From a virus, in IMG/VR virus record IMGVR_UViG_3300017971_000664, positions 1-27,901 of that record: a stretch of DNA of 27,901 bases. One strand, given 5' to 3'. This document shows positions 6,009 through 13,020 of this stretch, piece after piece (position 1 is the first letter of the stretch; every line of letters starts with the position of its first letter). The notes beneath the pieces are model-generated. The model was not told the DNA's origin. It searched no databases and saw only the letters and a list, made by a program, of their open reading frames with translations. A program made the position numbers and the translations under genes.

Positions 6009-7807
6009 TGACAAGGTACACTTTTGACATTGAAACTAACGGATTATTAGATGATGTATCTGAATTACATTGTGTTGTAGCTGAAGATTTAGACAGCGGA
6101 GAAGTGCTTATTGGCACAAGCCGGGATAAAGCCGGTATGGATAAGATTATCCGGAAGCTCGAAAATGCTGACTTAATCATCGCTCACAACGGTATTGGAT
6201 ACGATGTACCAGCTCTTGATATACTCGTTGGATTCGAGCCAAAAGGGTACGTATTCGATACATTAATAGCAGCCCGTTTAATATGGGCCGATATTAAAGG
6301 GCATGATTTTCAGAGGAATAAGAAAGGAAACTATCCTGCAAGACTTATTGGATCACATTCACTTGAGGCGTATGGTTATAGGCTTGGTGAATTGAAGGGT
6401 GATTTTGGTAAGCAAGAGAATGCTTGGGAAGTACTAACAGATGATATGATTACATATTGTGTACAGGATGTGAAGGTCTTAACAAAGCTGTACAACTACA
6501 TCCTATCAAAGAAATATTCCAAGCAAGCCCTCGATATCGAAATGAAGTTTGCAACCATCATTGAAGCACAGATCAGACATGGTGTTAAGTTTGATGAAGA
6601 CTTAGCTATTCAGACCATGCTTGAGATCAGATCAAAGATGGATGAGATAGGAGCGAAGCTTCAAGAAGCATTTCCTCCTCGTTATGTCTCACCAGATCAA
6701 GGTAAAGTGAATACCAGTAAGGTAAACAATAAGAAACTTGGAAAGACAAAAGGATGTCAGTTCTGTAAGATCAAACTTGAGACATTCAATCCAGGATCAA
6801 GATTACAGATAGGTCAGAGGCTTATCGATAAATATAACTGGTCACCTGATGTCTTCACAGAAACAGGAATACCAAAAGTAGATGAAACTATCTTAGCATC
6901 TCTAAAGTATCCCGAAGCACAATTAATATCAGAATACATGACACTGGCTAAACGTATTGGACAGATCAGTGATGGTCGACAGGGTTGGCTAAAGGCTGTT
7001 AAGAACGGGAGGATACATGGAAGAGTTAACACACTTGGTGCAGTTTCTGGAAGATGTACTCATTCAAGTCCAAACCTTGCTCAAGTTCCTGCCGTCCGGG
7101 CTGCATACGGTAGGGAGTGCCGTAGAATGTTTACTGCACCTCCTGGATATGTTATTGTTGGTTGCGATGCATCTGGCCTTGAGTTACGTGGTTTTGCTCA
7201 CTATCTGTCTCCTTGGGATGGAGGGGCATATGCCAAGAAAGTTCTTGAAGAAGATATTCACTCATTCAACCAGCACGCTGCGGGCCTTCCTACACGTGAT
7301 ATGGCGAAGACGATGATATACGGCCTACTATATGGCGCCGGAGATCAGAAGCTAGGTACAATCGTAGATGGAGGTATCAAAGAAGGTAAGAAGATCAGAT
7401 CCAAGTTTATGGCGATGCTCCCAGCTTACAAGAAGCTTGCGGAGACAATTAAAACCAGAATGAATAATACAGACAAAAAGAAACATGTCTTGAAAGGAAT
7501 CGATGGAAGAATTCTTAAGCCACGTTCTGAGCATAGCGCTCTTAATCTACTTATCCAGTCTTCTGGTGCAGTTATCATGAAGGTAGCACTCATTGAGTGT
7601 GATAGGATGGCTAGAGAGGCTGGACTGGATTACCATTTTGTCTTAAATATCCACGATGAGTGGCAGGCAGAAGTTAAAGAAGAACATGCGAAACAGTTTG
7701 CGACTATATCCGAACAGGCTATTAGAAATGCTGGAGATATCTTGAAGTTCAAGTGTCCTCTAGATGGCGAAGCTAAGATCGGTAAAACATGGGAAGATAC
7801 ACATTAA
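6008..7807 (+). CDS. DNA polymerase, family A, T7 gp5-like
   Basis: This 599-aa replicative polymerase has 3'-5' proofreading. The exonuclease domain shows DIETNG (7-12), HNGIGYDVPAL (60-70), GSHSLEAYGYRLGELKGDF (115-133) and YCVQDV (150-155). The polymerase domain shows motif A CDASGLELR (386-394), motif B RDMAKTMIYGLLYGAGD (430-446; R430, K434, Y438) and motif C HDE (549-551). The order and wording follow T7 gp5 closely. The protein is about 100 residues shorter than T7's 704. Part of the difference falls where T7 has its 76-residue thioredoxin-binding loop: here only about 35 residues (225-260) are present, with a CQFC pair. It starts one base inside the preceding stop. Confidence 0.96.
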   Translation: MTRYTFDIETNGLLDDVSELHCVVAEDLDSGEVLIGTSRDKAGMDKIIRKLENADLIIAHNGIGYDVPALDILVGFEPKGYVFDTLIAARLIWADIKGHDFQRNKKGNYPARLIGSHSLEAYGYRLGELKGDFGKQENAWEVLTDDMITYCVQDVKVLTKLYNYILSKKYSKQALDIEMKFATIIEAQIRHGVKFDEDLAIQTMLEIRSKMDEIGAKLQEAFPPRYVSPDQGKVNTSKVNNKKLGKTKGCQFCKIKLETFNPGSRLQIGQRLIDKYNWSPDVFTETGIPKVDETILASLKYPEAQLISEYMTLAKRIGQISDGRQGWLKAVKNGRIHGRVNTLGAVSGRCTHSSPNLAQVPAVRAAYGRECRRMFTAPPGYVIVGCDASGLELRGFAHYLSPWDGGAYAKKVLEEDIHSFNQHAAGLPTRDMAKTMIYGLLYGAGDQKLGTIVDGGIKEGKKIRSKFMAMLPAYKKLAETIKTRMNNTDKKKHVLKGIDGRILKPRSEHSALNLLIQSSGAVIMKVALIECDRMAREAGLDYHFVLNIHDEWQAEVKEEHAKQFATISEQAIRNAGDILKFKCPLDGEAKIGKTWEDTH

Positions 7808-7816
7808 GGAGATAAT

Positions 7817-8002
7817 ATGAAAAACGCTATTGTAGCTTTACTTGCAGGCATTATGCTCACAGGATGCACAGCATCACTCAGTGCTATCAAGCCAGCATAT
7901 CAGGCAGCACGGGACGCTTATATCGAAGCTCGTGACAGTTATGTCGAAGTAAAAGAAGATATTGACTATGTACGTAAAGACATTGAAGGAGAATTAAGAT
8001 GA
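7817..8002 (+). CDS. Small lipoprotein, 61 aa (possible outer-membrane spanin-like)
   Basis: ATG 7817 follows AAGGAGA (7806-7812). The N-terminus is a typical lipoprotein signal: a short basic start, a hydrophobic core and the lipobox LTGC with C17 as lipidated residue. The mature part is a single charged, Ala/Asp/Glu/Tyr-rich helix with a heptad look (QAARDAYIEARDSYVEVKED). It would sit in the periplasm on the outer (or inner) membrane. It could be an outer-membrane spanin partner for lysis or a superinfection-exclusion lipoprotein; it lacks the Pro richness of lambda Rz1, and no partner is encoded next to it, so the role is open. It ends in an ATGA overlap with a possible 18-codon ORF just before a ribozyme-like element. 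Confidence 0.8.
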   Translation: MKNAIVALLAGIMLTGCTASLSAIKPAYQAARDAYIEARDSYVEVKEDIDYVRKDIEGELR

Positions 8003-8055
8003 GAGAATTTCTGAACGCATTAATGAATACTCACCTGAAACTGAGACTGCTGTAA
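7999..8055 (+). CDS. Possible 18-aa leader-like ORF before the ribozyme
   Basis: ATG 7999 overlaps the lipoprotein stop as ATGA and is preceded by AAGGAGAATTA (7986-7996). The frame reads MREFLNALMNTHLKLRLL and stops at TAA 8053-8055, immediately before the stem II strand of the hammerhead-like element. It is too short to be sure. Ribosomes translating it would reach the edge of the ribozyme fold, which could affect folding or cleavage. It may equally be chance. Confidence 0.3.
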   Translation: MREFLNALMNTHLKLRLL

Positions 8056-8117
8056 TTTCGAAACTCCCTTCGGGGAGTCTGATGTCTTAGGCAAGCATCA
8101 CTGATGAGATAGCCTAA
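8056..8117 (+). ncRNA. Type II hammerhead ribozyme (self-cleaving RNA)
   Basis: All conserved parts of the hammerhead core are present in the circularly permuted order where stem II is open. C 8059 (11.1) is followed by GAA 8060-8062. Stem III is ACUCCC (8063-8068) with loop UUCG and GGGAGU (8073-8078), which includes the A15.1-U16.1 pair. The residue before the cleavage site is C 8079. Stem I is UGAUGU (8080-8085) with GCAUCA (8095-8100), last pair a wobble. CUGAUGA occupies 8101-8107, and G 8108 pairs with C 8059. Loop I UUAGGC (8087-8092) is fully complementary to GCCUAA (8112-8117), a probable tertiary pseudoknot. Stem II itself is short (G-C, A-U, a U-U mismatch, A-U). Predicted cleavage lies between 8079 and 8080. 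Known hammerheads leave 2',3'-cyclic phosphate and 5'-OH ends. Confidence 0.88.
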
Positions 8118-8137
8118 AATAATTATAAAGGAGGTAC

Positions 8138-8320
8138 ATGAAGACCGCTGAAGAACTGTGTGAACGACTTGCTGAGATCCGTAAAGGATACGACTATGTG
8201 AGAGAATTACGATCATCTCTACACATTGATGAGCTTGGTACTTATACCGAAAAGCTAGACAACATGTCGATCGCTTTACATTCCGAAGAATTAGATATTT
8301 ATCGTGAATTAAGGAGATAG
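8138..8320 (+). CDS. Small helical protein, 60 aa, downstream of the ribozyme
   Basis: ATG 8138 lies only three bases after a perfect AGGAGG core (8129-8134, within AAAGGAGGT). The product is a charged all-helical protein (MKTAEELCERLAEIRKGYDY, then RELRSSLHIDELG and EKLDNMSIALHSEELDIYRE) with Leu heptads that could dimerise. No known motif. Its ribosome site starts ten bases after the pseudoknot strand of the hammerhead, so it is the first gene on the 3' cleavage product and its translation may be influenced by ribozyme folding. Function unknown. Confidence 0.7.
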   Translation: MKTAEELCERLAEIRKGYDYVRELRSSLHIDELGTYTEKLDNMSIALHSEELDIYRELRR

Positions 8321-8330
8321 GAGAAAAATT

Positions 8331-8489
8331 ATGTATAGATGGATTACTGATGATTATTTAGATACAGAAGAAGCCCGGCGGGAAGCTGCCTCGGACTTTG
8401 TTGAGGAATATTGTAGCCACTGCAAGCACCTGCTTGATGGTGACTGTGTTGAATGTTTTGGTGACGGATATTACTTTGAAGAGGAGTAA
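8331..8489 (+). CDS. Small zinc-ribbon-like protein, 52 aa
   Basis: ATG 8331 (after AGGAGAAAAATT, AGGAG at 8319-8323) to TAA 8489. The protein is acidic and carries two CxxC knuckles, C28-x2-C31 and C39-x2-C42 (segment CSHCKHLLDGDCVEC), so it probably binds one zinc ion. The ends are acidic (DDYLDTEEARREAA; GYYFEEE). Such mini zinc proteins in phages may act as adaptors or transcription modulators, but no function can be assigned. It is three bases upstream of the exonuclease gene. Confidence 0.7.
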   Translation: MYRWITDDYLDTEEARREAASDFVEEYCSHCKHLLDGDCVECFGDGYYFEEE

Positions 8490-8491
8490 CT

Positions 8492-9295
8492 ATGGCAACT
8501 AAAAAACGTGGGTTTAATCAGCTGTTAATCGATGCAGATGGATACATATTCAGCACAGCTTGCGTATGTGAAAAACCAAATCCTTTTGATCCTAACGAAC
8601 CTCCCGTAGTAGATGTAAACATGGGGCAGGCTATTCTACGGAAACGGTTCAATGAACTTTTTGACAGGCTAAGAGCCGACAGCTACATTATGTTCCTTTC
8701 CTGTAGGAGAGAAGAGGGACATCGTCGGTTAATGGTAGATGAAAGCTACAAAGCAAACCGGAATAATAAGAAGTCCCCGGCAGCGCTACAGCCTTTGAGG
8801 AAATGGGTAGAAGAGAATTATGAATGCATGAGTGTACCTCATCTGGAAGCGGATGATCTAATTGGTATTTATGCTACAGAGAAACAGACCACTTACAATA
8901 GGATTATCGTGTCATTTGATAAGGACGTAATTGGTCTTCCAGGTAAGACGTATCATCCGAAGCAAGAAAAGAGGAGGATGGTAAAGAAGACAACCAGCTT
9001 TAAATTCTTTATCTATCAGTGTATCGTTGGTGATACTGCTGATGGTTATAAGGGAATCCCAAGAGTAGGGAAAGTTGGGGCTAATAAATTCCTGGCTTCA
9101 TGCCGGACATTACGTGAGATGTGGCCTAAACTTATTGAGTTCGCTGCATCGAAAGGATTAGATGAAGAATACATGCTTAAACAGGCTCGCATGGCATATC
9201 TTTTGCGACATTGGAATTATGATATGGATACTGGCGAGATTCGGTTATTTGATCCGGAAGTCGATATTGAGAAGATGATAACTGGTGAATATTAA
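8492..9295 (+). CDS. 5'-3' exonuclease, T7 gp6-like (FEN superfamily)
   Basis: This 267-aa metal-dependent exonuclease removes RNA primers and, in T7, degrades host DNA. Acidic active-site residues are in LIDADG (12-17), LEADDLIG (118-125), SFDKDV (141-146) and VGDTADGYKGIP (179-190). The last leads into a helix-hairpin-helix, GIPRVGKVGANKF (188-200), typical of the PIN/FEN fold. It follows the same late position in the replication module as gene 6 in T7 and is the last replication gene before packaging and head genes. Start ATG 8492 follows GAAGAGGAG in the end of the zinc-ribbon gene. Confidence 0.95.
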   Translation: MATKKRGFNQLLIDADGYIFSTACVCEKPNPFDPNEPPVVDVNMGQAILRKRFNELFDRLRADSYIMFLSCRREEGHRRLMVDESYKANRNNKKSPAALQPLRKWVEENYECMSVPHLEADDLIGIYATEKQTTYNRIIVSFDKDVIGLPGKTYHPKQEKRRMVKKTTSFKFFIYQCIVGDTADGYKGIPRVGKVGANKFLASCRTLREMWPKLIEFAASKGLDEEYMLKQARMAYLLRHWNYDMDTGEIRLFDPEVDIEKMITGEY

Positions 9296-9312
9296 TATAG
9301 AGGAGGATGGTG

Positions 9313-11268
9313 ATGGAGATTAACAGTCCAATACTAAAAGATACTATTCATAACCTCGCACCATCCTCAGATTTAACAGTATCTGAGTGGGGAGCGAAGT
9401 ACAGGGTAATGACCCAATATGATAGCCCCGCCGCTGGCCAACTGTTCGATAACAACAGAGTTCCCTATACAGTAGGGATTATGGATTCATTCTCTCAGCA
9501 AAGTGTGAGAATGATAGTGTTCAAGGCTGGAACTCAGATCGGAAAAACGAACATGATGATGAACATGCTTGGATGGGTTGCAAGTGAAAAACCTGGTCCA
9601 ACCATGCTCGCATTACCTACAAAGGAATCAGTGGACAGATTCTCATCTGCCCGAATAGATCCGATGTTCAAAGCAAGTCCAAAGTTGAAACCGTTACAGC
9701 AGAAGAAGTGGCGAACACAGCAGAAACACTTCAATGGTGGCGTGCTTTACCTTGCTACCTCAAATTCATCTGCTCAGATGTCCTCAGCATCAGTTGAGTA
9801 TGTATTTGCTGATGAGTTGAAAGACTGGAAGTCCTCTGTTAATACTGGTGGATCAGATGCTGTAAAGTATCTACTTGATAGACAGAAGACTTTCCCCTAC
9901 ACTAAAAAAGCCGTATTGGTATCCTCACCTTCTGGTGAAGAATCAATGCTTGAAAAATACTATGACGCTTGCGAAGTCAAAGTACAATACCATGTAAGAT
10001 GTCCGAAGTGTCAGTATCAACATGTGCTGAAATTTGAGAACATTGACTTTGGTGAAGAGTACTTTCCATTTGATGTTCCTAGAGAGAAAGACAACAGTGA
10101 TTACTGGGCAGCTGCCAGGAAACACGCTTGCTATATATGCCCTGAGTGTAGTCATAGAATAACCGATTACATGAAGCCAAAGATGAATCGAGCAGGAGAG
10201 TGGCTTACAGAAGATGGTGATCCTATTCCTAAAGATGCTGTGTCTATTGGATTCCAGCTGTCCTCTCTATACTCTCAAGACTTGAAGTGGGGTGACATTG
10301 TTTTTGAATTCCTAGAATCACGTCAGGATCGGCATAAGCTCGAGAACTTCATCACCGGATGGTTGGGTGAATGTTGGACCAATGACGTAGTCGCTACTAG
10401 TGAAGAAGAGCTTAGGAATAATATTATTGATCTTGATCCTGTAACAGCTCCAGTAGACACAATTGCTATCACGGCTGGTATTGACTGCCAGGCAACTCAT
10501 TTCTATTTCAGTGTCTGGGCATGGAATAAAGCAGGGGATGGAACGATGATTCACCATGGAATGTTAAATACATTCGAGGAAGTAAGTGATCTAGTCCATA
10601 CTAATGAATATCCAATCTTAGGTACAGATGAAACCATGCAGATCTGGCGTGCTTCAATAGATACAGGTGGTGGAATGTCTACCAATGAAGCTGGTATGGA
10701 GTACTCAATGACAGATGCTGCATATAGGTTTGTCAGAGAACATAGTAGAGGTAAGATATTTGCCGTAAAGGGTAATTCGGTTAAGATGGCTGGACGTAGA
10801 GTTCAGATGTCCATGCTTGACAAATTCCCAAATGGTAAAGCAATGCCAGGTGGACTCGCTCTTTATTTACTTAACACAGAGGAGTTCAAGGAAACATTAT
10901 TCTGGAGATTTGCAAGAGAAGAAGGTGAGCAGAATAGATTGGTATTCAATAAGGATGTCGATAAAACATGGTTTGCACACCTGACAGCGGAAAAGAAAGT
11001 TTTAAATGATAAAGATGTATGGGAATGGAAGCAGGTTAAGAAGCGTAACGATTACCTCGATACCTGCGTGTATAACTTAGCTTTAATTGATCCTCAGTTC
11101 GGTGGTGGACTTAAGGTACTCGGAAACAAGAGAGCCTCATTAAATAAGTCAAAAACAGTACAGGATCAAATGGCTGAACTTAACCATTTCGCACAGCAAA
11201 ATAAAAAACCGCCAGCCTATAACCAACCGGTACGACGCCGGATAAGTGATGGGTGGCACAGGAGGTAA
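9313..11268 (+). CDS. Terminase large subunit, GpA family
   Basis: This is the packaging ATPase and cos-type nuclease of about 651 aa (lambda gpA 641). Numbered from ATG 9313: the N-terminal helix SEWGAKYRVM (24-33) is typical; Walker A is KAGTQIGKT (71-79); Walker B is YVFADE (163-168). Two Cys pairs (C230/C233 and C276/C279) form the zinc knuckle usual in GpA proteins. The nuclease domain shows acidic strands in AGIDCQATHFYF, ASIDTGGG and DYLDTCVYN. AGGAGG (9301-9306) is six bases from ATG 9313, so that start is preferred to ATG 9307, which touches the ribosome site. Small terminase candidates are far away at the right end, unlike lambda, where Nu1 directly precedes A. Confidence 0.96.
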   Translation: MEINSPILKDTIHNLAPSSDLTVSEWGAKYRVMTQYDSPAAGQLFDNNRVPYTVGIMDSFSQQSVRMIVFKAGTQIGKTNMMMNMLGWVASEKPGPTMLALPTKESVDRFSSARIDPMFKASPKLKPLQQKKWRTQQKHFNGGVLYLATSNSSAQMSSASVEYVFADELKDWKSSVNTGGSDAVKYLLDRQKTFPYTKKAVLVSSPSGEESMLEKYYDACEVKVQYHVRCPKCQYQHVLKFENIDFGEEYFPFDVPREKDNSDYWAAARKHACYICPECSHRITDYMKPKMNRAGEWLTEDGDPIPKDAVSIGFQLSSLYSQDLKWGDIVFEFLESRQDRHKLENFITGWLGECWTNDVVATSEEELRNNIIDLDPVTAPVDTIAITAGIDCQATHFYFSVWAWNKAGDGTMIHHGMLNTFEEVSDLVHTNEYPILGTDETMQIWRASIDTGGGMSTNEAGMEYSMTDAAYRFVREHSRGKIFAVKGNSVKMAGRRVQMSMLDKFPNGKAMPGGLALYLLNTEEFKETLFWRFAREEGEQNRLVFNKDVDKTWFAHLTAEKKVLNDKDVWEWKQVKKRNDYLDTCVYNLALIDPQFGGGLKVLGNKRASLNKSKTVQDQMAELNHFAQQNKKPPAYNQPVRRRISDGWHRR

Positions 11269-11272
11269 CAAA

Positions 11273-11494
11273 ATGGCAGTTAAAACTCTTGTAGAAAGAA
11301 TCGAAGAAGTACAGCAGGCCATTACCGAATGTCTCACCTCCCAGGAATTGACCACACAGGCTGGTTCTGTTATGAGAGCCCGTCTTGACTTTCTGACCAA
11401 GTACGAAAGACAGCTACTTGATCAGTATGAGTTAGAACAGGCAGGATCTACTGGTGGATTCCAGAACAAAGTGAGATTTAGGAGGGTGAGGTAA
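11273..11494 (+). CDS. Head-tail connector gpW-like protein
   Basis: Starting at ATG 11273 (AGGAGG at 11260-11265), the 73-aa product begins with a helix, MAVKTLVERIEEVQQAIT, a polar turn, then RLDFLTKYERQLLDQYELEQ, and a flexible Gly and Arg-rich tail. Size and helix-turn-helix layout match the lambda gpW family, which fills the portal vertex before tail joining, and the position between TerL and portal is exactly the lambda A-W-B order. It overlaps the portal start by one base (TAATG). Sequence identity is not obvious by eye, so position carries much of the call. Confidence 0.8.
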   Translation: MAVKTLVERIEEVQQAITECLTSQELTTQAGSVMRARLDFLTKYERQLLDQYELEQAGSTGGFQNKVRFRRVR

Positions 11495-13020
11495 TGACGA
11501 TACTGGATATGAACGGAAACCCGGTTGAATCGAAAGTCCGTAAGTTCAGTAACGCTCCTCGTTACTCAGGTGCTGATTTAAGCCGACTTACGAATGACTG
11601 GGTATCATCTTCTATGGACAAGGCAGATGCTAACTCTTGGGATGCGTATGCTCTTCGTGTACGGTCCAGAGACTTAATGAGAAACGACCCGGTTGCTTTT
11701 GCAGTAATTGACACCATGATCACCAATGTGATTGGATATGGGTTACAACTTCAGTCAGACATCAGTGCAAAGAAACTCGGAGTATCCGAAGAAAAAGCCG
11801 CCAAGATTCAGGATGCATGTGAAGATGTATTCTGTGAATGGTCTAAAAATGCTGACAAAGCTCGGGTACTGAACTTCAACGAGTATCAGAGACTAGCCTT
11901 TCAGAAGATTATGGTAGATGGAGAAGCTATTGTTCTTCCAACATGGGCCGAAGGTCCTAGGAAGGAATTTGGCAGATGTCTTCAGATGCTAGAGTCAGAG
12001 GAATTGGATACGAATTGGATACCGAATGATAAGACATTGAACGGGATTACGTTTGACACAGATGGAGCTCCCAAAACATATTGGCTGAAGAAGTACAAGA
12101 AAACCGAAAGATTATCGACCTCTATGCGTCCACAGGCTATTAAGGCTAGGGATGAGATGGGAAGACCTAATGTTTTACATATTTTCGAAACTGCTAGACC
12201 GAACCAGACTAGGGGTTTACCTAAACTTACTCCGGTTATGTCTAAGTTCCAGGACTTCAACGAATACCTTGAAGCTGAGATTGTCTCTGCTCGTGTTGCG
12301 GCATGCTTGGCAGTATTTGTTCAGAAGAATGATGCCGTAAGTGCGGCACAGGCAATGGGTGCTGATGACTATGATTACTATGGTCAGAGACAGCAGGATA
12401 TAGAACCTGGTGTTATTAACTATTTGGAACCAGGTGAGACCATTGAAGTTGTCGATCCTAAACGTAATGATTCAATTGGAGCTTTTACATCATCAATTAT
12501 GCAGATTGTTGGAATGGCTACCGGACTTCCATATGAACTCTTGGTAAAAGACTTCTCAAAGACAAACTATAGCTCCGCACGGGCTGCTCTTTTGGAAGCA
12601 AGACGTCAGTTTGAATACTATCGTAAATGGTTCGCAGATAAATTCTGTCAGCCGATATACGAGCTGGTTATTGAAGAAGCTTACTACAGAGGTATGCTGC
12701 CAATTACCCAGGCTCAGTTCGATAGTAAATTCAGTCAGATCACAAAAGCAAAATGGAATGGATCTCCGTTTGGTCAGATTGATGAGGTTAAAGAGACTCA
12801 GGCAGCTATCCTTAGGATTAATTCTGGTCTGTCATCGTATGCTGATGAGCTTACTGGTGATGGTAAAGATTGGAAGAATGTATTCGCTCAGAGAAAACGA
12901 GAGAATGAACTGTCAAAAGAATATGGATTAGGTTTTGAGTTATCTACTACTCTAAGTAAAGGCAAAACTCCAGGATCAGGAACAGGAGGTAACTCGAATG
13001 CCGACACCGAAGAAGAATGA
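11494..13020 (+). CDS. Portal protein, lambda gpB-like
   Basis: This 508-aa portal would form the dodecameric ring at the capsid vertex for DNA passage (lambda gpB 533 aa). Typical segments include the N-terminal RSRDLMRNDPVAFAVIDTMI followed by NVIGYGLQLQ, the PNQTRGLPKLTPVM core motif, EYLEAEIVSARVAACLAVFV, and the C-terminal SSARAALLEARRQFEYYRKW. The C-terminus is Gly/Ser/Thr-rich and disordered. The end overlaps the protease gene by 23 bases, which places the AGGAGG for the protease inside the portal frame. The lambda-like portal family is well supported. Confidence 0.95.
   Translation: MTILDMNGNPVESKVRKFSNAPRYSGADLSRLTNDWVSSSMDKADANSWDAYALRVRSRDLMRNDPVAFAVIDTMITNVIGYGLQLQSDISAKKLGVSEEKAAKIQDACEDVFCEWSKNADKARVLNFNEYQRLAFQKIMVDGEAIVLPTWAEGPRKEFGRCLQMLESEELDTNWIPNDKTLNGITFDTDGAPKTYWLKKYKKTERLSTSMRPQAIKARDEMGRPNVLHIFETARPNQTRGLPKLTPVMSKFQDFNEYLEAEIVSARVAACLAVFVQKNDAVSAAQAMGADDYDYYGQRQQDIEPGVINYLEPGETIEVVDPKRNDSIGAFTSSIMQIVGMATGLPYELLVKDFSKTNYSSARAALLEARRQFEYYRKWFADKFCQPIYELVIEEAYYRGMLPITQAQFDSKFSQITKAKWNGSPFGQIDEVKETQAAILRINSGLSSYADELTGDGKDWKNVFAQRKRENELSKEYGLGFELSTTLSKGKTPGSGTGGNSNADTEEE

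Noticed and set aside
5709-7807. Possible 2-aminoadenine (Z) genome system
   Set aside because: A MazZ-like protein and a family A polymerase are adjacent, but PurZ and DatZ are missing, and the polymerase is ordinary T7-type. Kept only as a question in the findings.
9809-9833. Second hammerhead-like string CTGATGAG..GAAA with GACT/AGTC in the TerL gene
   Set aside because: It lies in the Walker B coding region, there is no room for stem II between the two core parts, and the remaining stems are missing. Coincidence of codons.
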